Shown: in pieces, positions 1 to 12,819 of the stretch
Position numbering within the stretch: the first letter of the stretch is position 1
How the letters are laid out: every line of letters starts with the position of its first letter
DNA from: Nocardioides sp.
Lineage (GTDB): Bacteria > Actinomycetota > Actinomycetes > Propionibacteriales > Nocardioidaceae
DNA length: 32,995 nucleotides
Reading direction: 5' to 3'
Assembly (NCBI RefSeq): GCF_030655615.1
Contig: NZ_JAURVJ010000022.1
Location: 1-32,995 of the forward strand
The notes under the pieces: model-generated
Seen by the model: only the letters and a program-made list of their open reading frames with translations
What the model was told of the DNA's origin: nothing
The model's database searches: none
Made by a program: the position numbers and the translations under genes

Positions 1-175
1 CCACCGGCTCGGCGGCGCGCGCCGGTCGGACCTCGAGGTGGGTGTGCCGCCCGTCGCGCCCGGGCACGCCGGCCAGCCGGGTCACGAGGTCGGCCACCGA
101 CTGCTGCCCGTGCCCTCGGCCACCGAGACCGGCGGGACCGCCGCCGGCGATCGGGGCTCGGGCGGCGGTGGACAC
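1..175 (-). CDS. DEAD/DEAH-box helicase (Lhr/YprA-like), N-terminal end only
   Basis: The minus strand is open from the left edge. It encodes a Gly/Pro-rich start followed by [15 protein letters not shown] and then [16 protein letters not shown]. This resembles the beginning of the large actinobacterial DEAD/DEAH helicases with a C-terminal DUF1998-type domain, where a 'THVE-LPAR' segment precedes the helicase core. That recognition comes from memory of the family and rests on about 30 residues; no helicase motif lies inside the window. The start is uncertain. GTG at 175 has a CACCAT hexamer seven bases upstream and would suit a leaderless start; GTG at 97 and ATG at 238 are alternatives. It would be divergent from the STAS gene, a common arrangement. 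Confidence 0.4.
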   Translation of the reverse strand, partial: MSTAARAPIAGGGPAGLGGRGHGQQSVADLVTRLAGVPGRDGRHTHLEVRPARAAEPV

Positions 176-308
176 GTTCGCGATGGTGGCACACGCCGGG
201 GACACCCTCGGGACAACACCGCCGCGGGCCTTTACCATCGTCTGTGCGACGGCGCGCGTCGCATGGTTTGATGTTCCAGCCCTGCCTCACCCCCCTCCGG
301 GAGATCAC

Positions 309-647
309 GTGGACCTGAGTCTCGAGACGCGCGACGTCGACGGGCGCACCATCGTCGCCGTCGGTGGCGAGATCGACGTCTACACGGCTCCCAAGCTGCG
401 CGACAAGATCACCGAGCTCGTCGCTGCCGGCACCTACCACCTGGTGGTCGACATGGAGGCCGTCGAGTTCCTCGACTCGACCGGCCTCGGCGTCCTGGTC
501 GGCGGGCTCAAGAAGGTGCGCGCCCACGACGGGTCGCTCAGCCTGATCTGCAACCAGGACCGGCTGCTCAAGATCTTCCGGATCACCGGGCTGGCCAAGG
601 TGTTCGTCATCCACGAGTCGGCCGAAGCCGCCCTCGCCCAGGCCTGA
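309..647 (+). CDS. STAS-domain anti-sigma factor antagonist (SpoIIAA/RsbV-like)
   Basis: A 112-residue single STAS domain protein. In the family, the unphosphorylated antagonist binds an anti-sigma kinase and frees a sigma factor. The helix-cap motif [12 protein letters not shown] is present, with Ser57 at the position phosphorylated in SpoIIAA/RsbV. The middle segment [14 protein letters not shown] is also typical. The GTG at 309 was chosen because GGGAG lies five bases upstream and translation then starts directly at the domain; a longer open frame upstream is not conserved-looking. No anti-sigma kinase or sigma factor is in the window, so its partner is elsewhere. A strong hairpin follows at 681-707, so it is probably monocistronic and separate from hppA. 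Confidence 0.9.
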   Translation: MDLSLETRDVDGRTIVAVGGEIDVYTAPKLRDKITELVAAGTYHLVVDMEAVEFLDSTGLGVLVGGLKKVRAHDGSLSLICNQDRLLKIFRITGLAKVFVIHESAEAALAQA

Positions 648-680
648 CCCGGCCTGATCCTGGCCCTCCGCGGCCGGTCC

Positions 681-707
681 GACCACCCCTCGTCCCGAGG
701 CGTGGTC
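681..707 (+). terminator. Hairpin after the STAS gene
   Basis: GACCAC (681-686) pairs with GTGGTC (702-707), and CCTCG (688-692) pairs with CGAGG (696-700) around a three-base loop, with one C-C mismatch between the two stems. There is no U-tract, which is usual for actinobacterial terminators. A second, weaker hairpin ACCCCC/GGGGGT follows at 716-736. The remaining part of the 648-819 gap holds a possible -10 (TAAACT, 747-752) and a TGACC-N2-GGTCA dyad (766-777) before hppA. Confidence 0.55.
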
Positions 708-819
708 CACGTCACACCCCCTGTCCTCGTGGGGGTCCTCCGTGCGTAAACTCCGCCACGTTCCATGACCTGGGTCACATCGACCCGGTTGGCGCACGCC
801 CACATACGCAGGAGGACGC

Positions 820-3117
<2,298 letters not shown>

Positions 3118-3132
3118 CCCAGCTCCACCCCA

Positions 3133-3204
3133 CGCTGACCCGTCGTAGATCTACGACGGGTCAGCGCATATTTCGGTGACCCGTCGCGTTCGTGCGACGG
3201 GTCA
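3133..3204. terminator. Bidirectional terminator made of two related hairpins
   Basis: Bases 3133-3166 form a perfect 34-bp palindrome centred on AGATCT. Bases 3177-3187 and 3194-3204 form an 11-bp stem with a six-base loop. Both stems contain GACCCGTCG/CGACGGGTC. They lie between the convergent ends of hppA and the secreted Ig-like gene and could stop transcription from both sides. Confidence 0.7.
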
Positions 3205-3217
3205 GCGCGAGGTCGGG

Positions 3218-4207
3218 TCAGCGGGTGACGGTGAGGACCTGGACGCCGGAGGTGCTGGGACGGTGGGCGGTGTCGCCGGCGTAGCGGACGGTGAGGCGGT
3301 GGCGGCCGACGGTCTGGCGGGCGATCTGGAAGGTGACGGCGCCCTGGGCCGCGGCGGTGAGGGTGAAGGAGCGCACCCGACGGCCGCCGTCGTAGATCGT
3401 GACGAGCCCGGTCGGCGTGAGGCCGGCGCGGCTGCCGAGGACGACGCGGACGCCGGGCGCCTGCGTCCTCCTGACCGTACGACGGGGCAGGCTCAGCGCG
3501 GCGGTGCTGACCGCCTTCGGCAGGCGGGCGTTGTTGGAGAGGGCGGCGCCCTTCTCGTAGCCGATCCGCTCGGCCACGACGAGGGCGATGACGGCCCGCC
3601 CGGAGTCGGCCGCGACCGGCACGTAGGACGCCGTGGTCGCCCCCGCGATGAGCTCGGCACCGTTGCCGCTGAACCTGCTGCGGTACCACTGGTAGGTGAA
3701 CGACGGCTCGGGCGCGCCCCAGTCGCCGCCGGTGGTGGTGAGGGTGCCGCCGACGGTCGCCGACCCGGTGACGACCGGCCGGCTGATCACGGTGATCGCC
3801 TCGCCCTTGGCCGGCTCGAAGGTCTCCGAGTCGCTCGTGCCGGGCAGCAGGAACGAGCCCTGCCCGCTGGCCCGGACCGAGATCATCTCGTCGAAGTCCT
3901 CGCCGGTCAGCGTGTACGCCGCCATGGTGGCGCCGGAGATGGCCTCGCCCCCGCGCAGCCACTGATAGCTCGTGACCACGTCGGCCTGGTCCCAGACCGG
4001 GGCGGTGGCGGTGACGGTCTCGCCGACCTGTCGGGTGCCCGTGACCGTGGGTGGCGTGGTAGCGGCCGGCTGCGGGCAGAGCGGGACGCCGGGGATGATC
4101 TCGACGCAGGGCGCGGCGGACGCCGAGCCGGCCACCCCCACGGGAACCAGGAGCCCGGCGGACAGGGCGACGACGACGAGGGCGGGACGGAGGCGAGGGG
4201 AGCGCAT
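3218..4207 (-). CDS. Secreted Ig-like repeat protein
   Basis: A 329-residue exported protein of unknown binding partner. Residues 1-31 are a signal peptide: basic start, hydrophobic core, and cleavage expected after ASA at GSASA/APC. Then follow a Cys pair (APCVEIIPGVPLC) and two similar beta-rich repeats of about 80 residues. Each repeat has 'P-VTG---VG-T-T' at its start and YQWLR or YQWYR in the middle, the pattern of actinobacterial bacterial-Ig-like surface domains. A third, C-terminal domain (GLVTIYDGG to LTVRYAGD) resembles Ig-like domains with a 'YxGD' turn. There is no LPXTG motif or C-terminal membrane helix, so it is probably released or held non-covalently. The promoter appears leaderless: TACCCT lies six bases before the ATG. 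Confidence 0.8.
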   Translation of the reverse strand: MRSPRLRPALVVVALSAGLLVPVGVAGSASAAPCVEIIPGVPLCPQPAATTPPTVTGTRQVGETVTATAPVWDQADVVTSYQWLRGGEAISGATMAAYTLTGEDFDEMISVRASGQGSFLLPGTSDSETFEPAKGEAITVISRPVVTGSATVGGTLTTTGGDWGAPEPSFTYQWYRSRFSGNGAELIAGATTASYVPVAADSGRAVIALVVAERIGYEKGAALSNNARLPKAVSTAALSLPRRTVRRTQAPGVRVVLGSRAGLTPTGLVTIYDGGRRVRSFTLTAAAQGAVTFQIARQTVGRHRLTVRYAGDTAHRPSTSGVQVLTVTR

Positions 4208-4219
4208 GACGGCAGGGTA
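4208..4219 (-). promoter_or_regulatory. Leaderless -10 element for the Ig-like protein gene
   Basis: On the minus strand TACCCT (4219-4214) is followed by six bases and then the ATG at 4207. This matches the TANNNT hexamer and spacing of actinobacterial leaderless promoters. No Shine-Dalgarno sequence is seen. Confidence 0.5.
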
Positions 4220-4263
4220 GGTCCGCCCGGGAGCCTGCGCACCGGATCGGCCAGGATGGCCGG

Positions 4264-5733
4264 GTGAACCCCAGCTCCGCCCCCGCCCTGCGAGCGGCGC
4301 TCGTCGCGGCCGACTTCACCTACGACCGCGTGGCCGAGGTGCTGGGCCGACGCGGCCACGACGCGCTCGGTCGCAACGAGACCGCGCCCGGTCTCGCGCA
4401 GACCCGCGGCGGGAGCCCGGTCGAGACGCTCACGCGACTGTTCCTCCTGCAGACCACCGTGCCCCTGGCCGAGGCCGAGCGGGCCCTGCCCGGCCTGGTC
4501 GACCGGCTCGCGGTCGACGGGCTCCTCGAGCGCAGCGTCGGCGAGGTCGCCGCGCGCCTCGACTGCCGGCCCTACTCCACCGGCGACGACGACCTCTGGG
4601 TCGTCAGCGACCTGACGCCCGGCCTCGACGGCGGGCCGCACCGGGTCGGCACCGACCACGTGCTCGGCATCAGCCCGGCGTCGACGTCCCTGGCCCAGCT
4701 GACGATCCGCGAGCCGGTGGGCTCGGCGCTCGACCTCGGCACCGGCTGCGGCGTCCAGGCCCTCCACCTCGCCCGGCACGCCGGCCGGGTCGTCGCCACC
4801 GACGTCAACGCGCGGGCCCTCGCGGTGACCCGCTTCAACGCGGCCCTCAACGAGGTCGCGGTCGACGTGCGTGACGGCTCGTTCTTCGAGCCGGTGCGCG
4901 GCGAGCGGTTCGACCTCGTCGCCACCAACCCGCCGTTCGTCATCTCCCCGGCCACGGGCGAGCGACTGGTCTACCGCGACTCGGGCCTGCCCGGCGACCG
5001 CGTCGTCGAGGACATCGTCCGTACGGCGCCCCGCCACCTCAACCCCGGCGGCTGGTGCCAGGTCCTCGCCAACTGGGTCATCGAGCGCGACCGGCCGTGG
5101 GACGAGCGGCTCGCCGGCTGGCTCCCCGAGCGGCACGACGCGCTCGTCGTGCAGCGTGAGGTCCTCGACCCGGCGGCCTACGTCGAGCTCTGGCTCAAGG
5201 ACGCCGGCCTGCACGGCACCGCGGACTACCGCACCCGATACGACACCTGGCTCTCGTGGTTCGACGAGCAGGGCGTCGAGGCGATCGGGTTCGGCTGGAT
5301 CAACCTGCACGCCGTCGACGCCGACGCGCCGCGGACCGAGCTCATCGAGTGGCCCTACGACGTCGAGCAGCCGATCGCGCCCGCGATCCACGCCTGGGGA
5401 GGTGCCGCCCGCGCGGTCGCTGCCGGGATCGACGCCGACGCCCACCTCTCGGCCCGGGCCGACGTGGTCCAGGAGACCCACGGCCCCGTGGGCGTCGAGG
5501 ACCCCGAGACCATCGTGCTGCGCCAGCAGGTCGGCTTCCGGCGGGCCCGCACCGTCGACACCGTCGAGGCGGCGCTCGTCGGTGCCTGCGACGGCGACCT
5601 GTCGGTCGGCGCGATCCTCGACGCCGTCGCCGAGCTGCTCGGCGCCGACCCGGCCACGACCCGCGCCACCTACCTGCCGGCCGTCGGCGAGCTCGTCGCG
5701 GAGGGCTTCCTGACGACCGGGCTCACGACCTGA
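4264..5733 (+). CDS. Class I SAM-dependent methyltransferase, DUF7059-type N-terminus
   Basis: A 489-residue methyltransferase. Residues about 1-130 form a helical N-terminal domain resembling the DUF7059 region of this actinobacterial family. The SAM-binding motif LDLGTGCGVQALHLA begins near residue 157, followed by the acidic loop VVATDVN. The catalytic-type motif NPPF is at 222-225; this N-P-P-(Y/F) signature marks enzymes that methylate an amide or exocyclic amine, as in HemK/PrmC and RsmC. The C-terminal third (about 330-489) is family-specific. The substrate cannot be told from sequence; an rRNA or protein target is an inference from the motif. The GTG start has CAGGAT six bases upstream and no clear Shine-Dalgarno sequence. 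Its 3' end overlaps the DUF1330 gene by 11 bp, tail to tail. Confidence 0.85.
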   Translation: MNPSSAPALRAALVAADFTYDRVAEVLGRRGHDALGRNETAPGLAQTRGGSPVETLTRLFLLQTTVPLAEAERALPGLVDRLAVDGLLERSVGEVAARLDCRPYSTGDDDLWVVSDLTPGLDGGPHRVGTDHVLGISPASTSLAQLTIREPVGSALDLGTGCGVQALHLARHAGRVVATDVNARALAVTRFNAALNEVAVDVRDGSFFEPVRGERFDLVATNPPFVISPATGERLVYRDSGLPGDRVVEDIVRTAPRHLNPGGWCQVLANWVIERDRPWDERLAGWLPERHDALVVQREVLDPAAYVELWLKDAGLHGTADYRTRYDTWLSWFDEQGVEAIGFGWINLHAVDADAPRTELIEWPYDVEQPIAPAIHAWGGAARAVAAGIDADAHLSARADVVQETHGPVGVEDPETIVLRQQVGFRRARTVDTVEAALVGACDGDLSVGAILDAVAELLGADPATTRATYLPAVGELVAEGFLTTGLTT

Positions 5734-6070
5734 GCAGCACCGCCAGCTTGTCCGTCGCCTGGTAGCCCGGCGGCACGCCCTCGACCATCGCCGCGATCGA
5801 ACGTGAGTGGTCGACGCGCAGCGGCAGGATCTCCTGGTAGGCCGGGGAGTCGTACCACGCCTGCGCGTCGGCCAGGCTCGGGAACGCGATGACGACGAGG
5901 TCGCCGTCCCACTCGCCCTCGATCGGCACGAGCTCGCCCCCGTGGACGACGAAGCGCCCGCCGTGGGGCGCCAGCGTCGCATCGATCCGCTGGAGGTAGT
6001 CGATGATCGCGTCGTCGACGTCGACCTCGCGCAGGTAGGCGATGGCGTAGGCGGGGATCTGGTCGGTCAT
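5723..6070 (-). CDS. DUF1330 domain protein
   Basis: A 115-residue protein made of one DUF1330 (dimeric alpha-beta barrel) domain. The family signs are visible: AYAIAYLREVD at the start, a central GGRFVVHGGE strand, EGEWDGDLVVIAFPS, then AQAWYDSPAYQEILPLR. Family members are mostly uncharacterised and may act as small oxygenase- or isomerase-like enzymes. The ATG at 6070 is supported by AGGAG five bases upstream, so a longer upstream frame was not used. It diverges from the cyclase gene across 112 bp and converges on the methyltransferase with an 11-bp overlap. Confidence 0.9.
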   Translation of the reverse strand: MTDQIPAYAIAYLREVDVDDAIIDYLQRIDATLAPHGGRFVVHGGELVPIEGEWDGDLVVIAFPSLADAQAWYDSPAYQEILPLRVDHSRSIAAMVEGVPPGYQATDKLAVLLRS

Positions 6071-6182
6071 GAGGTCTCCTCGTGTCGTGGGTGGATGCCG
6101 AGAAGTCCACCGCCGTCGGGTCATCGGCGCGATGACCTCGCAGGTAGTCGGGCCGTCGCGCGGTGCGTGCGAGTGTGGGCGC

Positions 6183-6935
6183 ATGACCGACGCTCACCCG
6201 CTGTGGACGCTCCACCGACACCTCGTCGACGACCACGTCTTCACCGACCTGACCCACGCCTTCCACCCCGGGCAGCCGCACTTCCCCCAGTTCCCCGACG
6301 AGGAGCGCGGCCAGGTCTTCGACATGGCCGACGGCGCCGGCTTCAACGTGCACCGCTACTCCTTCGTCGGCCAGTGGGGCACCCACGTCGACCCGCCGTC
6401 GCACTTCGTCCAGGGCGCCCGGACCGTCGACGAGATCCCGGTCGAGCAGATGGTGCTGCCGCTCGTCGTGCTCGACATCTCCGAGCGGGTCGCGACCGAC
6501 CCCGACGCCGTCCCGACCCTCGACGACGTCACGCGCTGGGAGGAGCGCCACGGACCGATGCCCCGTGGCTGCTTCGTCGCGCTGCGCACCGACTGGTGGA
6601 AGCGCTGGCCCGACCCCGCCGCGATGCGGAACCAGTACGCCGACGGCGCCAGCCACTGCCCCGGCTGGTCGCGCGAGGTGCTGGAGGACCTCATCACCCG
6701 GGTCGGCGCCGCGGCGGTCGGCCACGAGCAGACCGACACCGACCCCGGCTCCGCGACGTCGGCCGGTGACTTCGGGCTCGAGCTGCTCGTCCTCGAGAAC
6801 GACCTGTGGCAGCTCGAGCTGATGGCCCGGCTCGACGAGGTCCCCGAGGCCGGCGCGCTCGTCGTCGCGTCGTGGCCCAAGCCGTTGGGAGGCTCCGGCT
6901 TCCCCGCCCGGGCGTTCGCGATCCATGCCCGCTGA
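6183..6935 (+). CDS. Cyclase-family metal-dependent hydrolase (kynurenine formamidase/isatin hydrolase fold)
   Basis: A 250-residue PF04199-type protein. Family members use a metal to hydrolyse amides or cyclic compounds (formylkynurenine, isatin), but many have unknown substrates. The metal-site region reads GQWGTHVDPPSHF, against the classical H-x-G-T-H-x-D-x-P-x-H. The first His is Gln here, a variant I recall in a separate actinobacterial subgroup. Further conserved segments are DLTHAFHPGQPHFP near residue 20 and GHEQTDTDPG near 180. The ATG at 6183 gives a normal family length; GAGTGT lies six bases upstream. Its last 11 bases overlap the XRE regulator, implying translational coupling. 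Confidence 0.85.
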   Translation: MTDAHPLWTLHRHLVDDHVFTDLTHAFHPGQPHFPQFPDEERGQVFDMADGAGFNVHRYSFVGQWGTHVDPPSHFVQGARTVDEIPVEQMVLPLVVLDISERVATDPDAVPTLDDVTRWEERHGPMPRGCFVALRTDWWKRWPDPAAMRNQYADGASHCPGWSREVLEDLITRVGAAAVGHEQTDTDPGSATSAGDFGLELLVLENDLWQLELMARLDEVPEAGALVVASWPKPLGGSGFPARAFAIHAR

Positions 6936-7692
6936 GGCCCGCGGCGCCGGACTCCTGCTCCGCGACTGGCGGCAGCGCCGCCACCTGTCCCAGCTCGACC
7001 TGGCGCACCGGGCCGGGGTGTCGAGCCGCCACGTGAGCTTCATCGAGACGGGTCGGTCGCGACCGACCAGCGCGATGATCCTCCGGCTCTGCGACCACCT
7101 CGGGGTGCCGCTGCGCGAGCAGAACCGCTGCCTGCTCGCCGCCGGCTTCGCGCCCGCCCACCCCGAGCACGCGCTCGACGCGCCGCCGATGGCCGAGGTC
7201 GCCGCCGCGATCGAGGCCATCCTCGCCGCGCACCTGCCGTTCCCGGCCCTCGTCATCGACACCGGCTGGGACCTCGTCTCGGCCAACGACGCCGTCTACG
7301 CCCTCCTCGACGGGGTCGCGCCCCACCTGCTCGAGCCGCCGGTCAACGTCGTACGCCTCACCCTCGACCCGCGCGGGCTCGCGCCCCGGGTCGCCAACCT
7401 CGGCGAGTGGCGCACCCACCTGCTGGCCCGGCTGCGCCACGAGCACGACACCGACCGCGACCCGCGGCTGGCCGAGCTGCTGGCCGAGCTCGACGCCGAC
7501 GGCGGCAACGCAGGTGAGGCCACCGCCGGGATCGTCGTGCCGCTGCGGCTGCGGGTCGGAGACGACGTGCTGTCTTTCCTCTCCACCACGACCGTCTTCG
7601 GCACGCCGCGTGAGGTCACCGTCTCCGAGCTGGCGATCGAGGCGTTCTACCCGGCCGACGACGCCACCCGCCGGGCCCTGCTGACGCACTAG
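6925..7692 (+). CDS. XRE-family regulator with MmyB-like ligand-binding domain
   Basis: A 255-residue transcription factor. Residues about 10-66 are a Cro/C1-type helix-turn-helix (RRHLSQLDLAHRAGVSSRHV, then SFIETGRSRPTSAMILRLC). Residues about 90-250 match the MmyB/MltR-type ligand-binding domain, with LVIDTGWDLVSANDA, LNVVRL-like VNVVRLTLDP and LGEWRTHLLARL. In actinobacteria such regulators usually control an adjacent short-chain dehydrogenase or hydrolase gene. The 11-bp overlap with the cyclase gene suggests the pair is co-transcribed and that the cyclase substrate or product could be its ligand (inference). It ends in TAG, whose bases also form part of the next gene's -10 hexamer. Confidence 0.9.
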   Translation: MPAEARGAGLLLRDWRQRRHLSQLDLAHRAGVSSRHVSFIETGRSRPTSAMILRLCDHLGVPLREQNRCLLAAGFAPAHPEHALDAPPMAEVAAAIEAILAAHLPFPALVIDTGWDLVSANDAVYALLDGVAPHLLEPPVNVVRLTLDPRGLAPRVANLGEWRTHLLARLRHEHDTDRDPRLAELLAELDADGGNAGEATAGIVVPLRLRVGDDVLSFLSTTTVFGTPREVTVSELAIEAFYPADDATRRALLTH

Positions 7693-7701
7693 AGTTCCGC
7701 C
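7690..7701 (+). promoter_or_regulatory. Leaderless -10 element for the DUF2510 gene
   Basis: TAGAGT (7690-7695) is followed by six bases and the GTG at 7702. The hexamer includes the TAG stop codon of the preceding XRE gene. No Shine-Dalgarno sequence is present. Confidence 0.5.
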
Positions 7702-8937
7702 GTGGCGACTCCAGGGTGGTACCCCGACCCGGCCGGCCGTCCCGGCGCCTTCCGCTACTGGGACGGGCAGGCCTGGGGGGCCGACGCGACCGACAACCCC
7801 TACGCCGCACCGCCCGCCGGCGGCGGGTTCGACACGCCCACGATCCCCCCGGGCGCGACCCCGCCGCCCTCGGCCGACGAGACGTCGGTCGCGCCGTCCT
7901 ACCAGTCCTACGAGGGCTACGGCCAGCCCTACCCGCCCGCGCCCCAGCCGCCCCAGCAGGGCTGGACGCCGAACCCCGCGCAGCCGAGCTGGTCCGGACA
8001 GTCGTACGCCGGTGGGCCCGGTGGGCCCGGGGGGCCCGGTGGGCCCGGTGGACCCGGTGGCGCGCCGGGCGGGGGCGGCACCGGCAAGACGGTCGGGCTG
8101 GTCCTGCTCGCCGTGGTGCTGACGATCGCGCTCGGCGTCGGCACGTTCTTCGTGGTCCGGTCCTTCTCCGGCGACGACGGGAGCGCCTCCGACGACGGCA
8201 CCTCGCAGACCGACCCCACGCAGGAGCCGACCGAGGACCCGACGACCGACCCGTCGGAGGACCCGAGCGAGGACCCGTCGGAGGATCCCAGCGAGGACCC
8301 CAGCGAAGATCCCAGCGAGGACCCGGGTGACGACCCGATCGAGGACCCGGGCAACCCCTTCACCGACAGCGCCCTGCCCCGGAAGGCCCAGTGCCGCGGC
8401 GGTGCGCCCGCCGAGGGCGCGACCGGCTTCGTGGGTCCCGACCAGACCGGCGGCGGGCTGGCCATGCCGCAGGTGCCGGGCTACGGGAAGGGTCCCGACC
8501 AGACCGCCGCGTTCCGCTTCGCCGACGGCGTGACCGCGCCGTCGAAGGTGATCGAGCAGAACGAGCTGTCCGGCTGGGTCGCCGTCTACGCCCTCGGCAG
8601 CCTCTCGACCGCCAACGGCTTCCCCGACCCGGGCAAGGCGGCTGCGGTGGTGCTCGAGTGCATGACCCGTTCCAAGCTGTTCTACGAGGGGTTCAGCGGC
8701 GCCGAGCTGCTCGACTCGCGGCTGACCACGGTCGACGGCGCGCCGGCGTGGGTGATGGACGCCGAGATCCGCATCGACAACCCCGAGGTCCAGGTCGAGG
8801 GCGACGTCGCCAAGGTGATCGTCGTCGACACCGGCGACCCGGAACGGTTCGGCCTGTTCGTCAGTGTCGTCCCGATCGGCGACCAGGCCCTGATCGACCA
8901 GCAGGAGGAGCAGGCGGGGCTGCTCACGCTGCAGTAG
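7702..8937 (+). CDS. DUF2510 membrane protein with low-complexity linkers
   Basis: A 411-residue single-pass membrane protein. Residues 1-25 form a DUF2510 motif (GWYPDPAGRPGAFRYWDGQAW), a short actinobacterial segment found at the cytoplasmic end of many membrane proteins. Then come a Pro/Tyr/Gln-rich stretch and a Gly-Gly-Pro repeat (about residues 104-122). A transmembrane helix lies near 128-152 (TVGLVLLAVVLTIALGVGTF). Outside it is an acidic Ser-Glu-Asp-Pro repeat spacer (about 170-220). The C-terminal globular part (about 230-411) is unrecognised. The topology is in-to-out: cytoplasmic N-terminus, extracellular domain on an acidic stalk. GTG 7702 starts directly at the DUF2510 motif. 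Confidence 0.85.
   Translation: MATPGWYPDPAGRPGAFRYWDGQAWGADATDNPYAAPPAGGGFDTPTIPPGATPPPSADETSVAPSYQSYEGYGQPYPPAPQPPQQGWTPNPAQPSWSGQSYAGGPGGPGGPGGPGGPGGAPGGGGTGKTVGLVLLAVVLTIALGVGTFFVVRSFSGDDGSASDDGTSQTDPTQEPTEDPTTDPSEDPSEDPSEDPSEDPSEDPSEDPGDDPIEDPGNPFTDSALPRKAQCRGGAPAEGATGFVGPDQTGGGLAMPQVPGYGKGPDQTAAFRFADGVTAPSKVIEQNELSGWVAVYALGSLSTANGFPDPGKAAAVVLECMTRSKLFYEGFSGAELLDSRLTTVDGAPAWVMDAEIRIDNPEVQVEGDVAKVIVVDTGDPERFGLFVSVVPIGDQALIDQQEEQAGLLTLQ
8010..8061 (+). repeat. Nine-base minisatellite coding Gly-Gly-Pro
   Basis: Near-identical copies of a nine-base unit (consensus GGTGGGCCC) lie in tandem inside the DUF2510 gene and encode Gly-Gly-Pro repeats. The length is a multiple of three, so copy-number change would alter linker length without a frameshift. 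Confidence 0.8.
8255..8337 (+). repeat. Twelve-base repeat coding Ser-Glu-Asp-Pro
   Basis: About six imperfect copies of a 12-base unit (GAGGACCCSAGC-like) encode an acidic SEDP spacer just outside the membrane helix of the DUF2510 protein. Confidence 0.75.
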
Positions 8938-8943
8938 GAGGAG

Positions 8944-9798
8944 TCACGGGAGGACGGCGCTCCCGGCCGCCGCGCGGGCCTGGTCGCGCAGCCGGACGAG
9001 TCGGCCGCGGGTGGCGCCGAGGAGCAGGTCGGGCTGACCGAGCAGCTCGATGTCGGGCGCCTGCCAGGGGCGCTGGGAGTAGAGCGAGTAGTCGGACAGG
9101 GCCCGGCGCACGGTCTGTCCCGGCGAGGACATCCCGGCCTTGCCGAGTCCGAGCCGGTCGCAGACGGACCCCTGGGTGCAGCGCCCGCCGGGCCCGAGCA
9201 GGTCGTTGGCCTTGCCGACCGTCCAGCAGACCCCGGCCGCCAGGTGGGCCGCCGAGCGCAGCCGGACCCGGGGGTCTCCGTCCCAGAACCGCACCAGGGC
9301 CCGTCGGAACGCCACCGCGGTCTCGGCGTCGAAGAAGTGGTGGGCCACGTCGTCGAGCAGCGCCGCGGCCTCGGCGAGGTGGGCCCGCCCGGCCGGGTCG
9401 CCGGTGCTCGGGAGCGGTGCTTCGCCGTCGAGGGGCCGGTCGTCGAGCGACTCGAGCCGCTCGACCGATCCGCACACCGCGCCGAGCCAGCCGAGCATGC
9501 GCTCGGGCAGCGGCGCCTCCGGTGGACGGGCTGCGACCTGCGTCCGGTCGAGTGCGCGGTCGAGGGCCTGGTCGACGGCCCGGTCGAGGTCACGAGCGTG
9601 GTGGGCCCACCGGCTGTCCTCGACCGGCTCGTGCCACAGGTCGACCAGCCGGCCGTCGACGAGCACGAGGTGCGTGACCCGCTCGGGCAGCCCGGCTGGC
9701 GGCGGGTCGTCGTACCAACGACCACCGGCGTGGCCACCGTCGTGACCAGTGTCGCGGCGGTCGTCGTAGCCGGGCAGGGAGTAGAAACGGGGGTGCAT
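8944..9798 (-). CDS. Uncharacterised protein with DUF6398-like helical/HTH region
   Basis: A 284-residue cytoplasmic protein. Residues about 1-45 are Asp/Gly/Arg-rich and end in a strand HLVLVDGRLVDLWHE. Residues about 130-235 look like DUF6398: a helical bundle, then AAGVCWTVGKANDLLGP where the family has an alanine-rich helix ending in 'RVNFLF', then RCTQGSVCDRLGLGKAGM which could be a helix-turn-helix. That match is from memory and not certain. The ATG at 9798 has AAGGA about nine bases upstream. It is divergent from topA. No function can be assigned. Confidence 0.75.
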   Translation of the reverse strand: MHPRFYSLPGYDDRRDTGHDGGHAGGRWYDDPPPAGLPERVTHLVLVDGRLVDLWHEPVEDSRWAHHARDLDRAVDQALDRALDRTQVAARPPEAPLPERMLGWLGAVCGSVERLESLDDRPLDGEAPLPSTGDPAGRAHLAEAAALLDDVAHHFFDAETAVAFRRALVRFWDGDPRVRLRSAAHLAAGVCWTVGKANDLLGPGGRCTQGSVCDRLGLGKAGMSSPGQTVRRALSDYSLYSQRPWQAPDIELLGQPDLLLGATRGRLVRLRDQARAAAGSAVLP

Positions 9799-9917
9799 GG
9801 TGGTTGTCCTTCCGAGATCGAGGAAGCTCGAGGCTGGCACGGACCACCGACTCCCTGCGGAGTTCTCCACAGGGCACGGTCGGGGGCCGGATGGACGAGG
9901 TGCTGGACAGCACGCGC

Positions 9918-9931
9918 TACCGTGATCGGCC
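9918..9931 (+). promoter_or_regulatory. Leaderless -10 element for topA
   Basis: TACCGT (9918-9923) precedes the GTG at 9932 by eight bases. This supports 9932 as the start over the in-frame GTG at 9986, which has AAGGAG but 12 bases away. The same 9799-9931 gap holds a DnaA-box-like TTCTCCACA at 9863-9871. Confidence 0.45.
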
Positions 9932-12730
<2,799 letters not shown>

Positions 12731-12740
12731 CCCCGGTCGA

Positions 12741-12768
12741 GGTGGGCCGCCCGGTCGGGCAGCCCACC
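12741..12768. terminator. Hairpin between topA and the DUF805 gene
   Basis: GGTGGGC (12741-12747) pairs with GCCCACC (12762-12768), with an inner GCCCG/CGGGC stem (12749-12760). It lies between two convergent genes. Confidence 0.6.
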
Positions 12769-12774
12769 CCGGAC

Positions 12775-12819
12775 GGGATCGGGCCGGGCGGGATCAGGCC
12801 GGGCAGGATCAGGCCGGGT
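12775..12819. repeat. Three tandem 15-base repeats
   Basis: Three near-identical copies of GGGATCAGGCCGGGC lie end to end. The last overlaps the 3' end and stop codon of the DUF805 gene. Confidence 0.8.

Noticed and set aside
3176..4267. A 363-codon plus-strand frame opposite the Ig-like gene
   Set aside because: Low-complexity Gly/Arg/Asp translation with no domain; the opposite strand encodes a signal peptide and Ig-like repeats.
8010..8061. Gly-Gly-Pro coding repeat as a regulatory repeat array
   Set aside because: It is in frame inside a well-supported gene and encodes a plausible linker.
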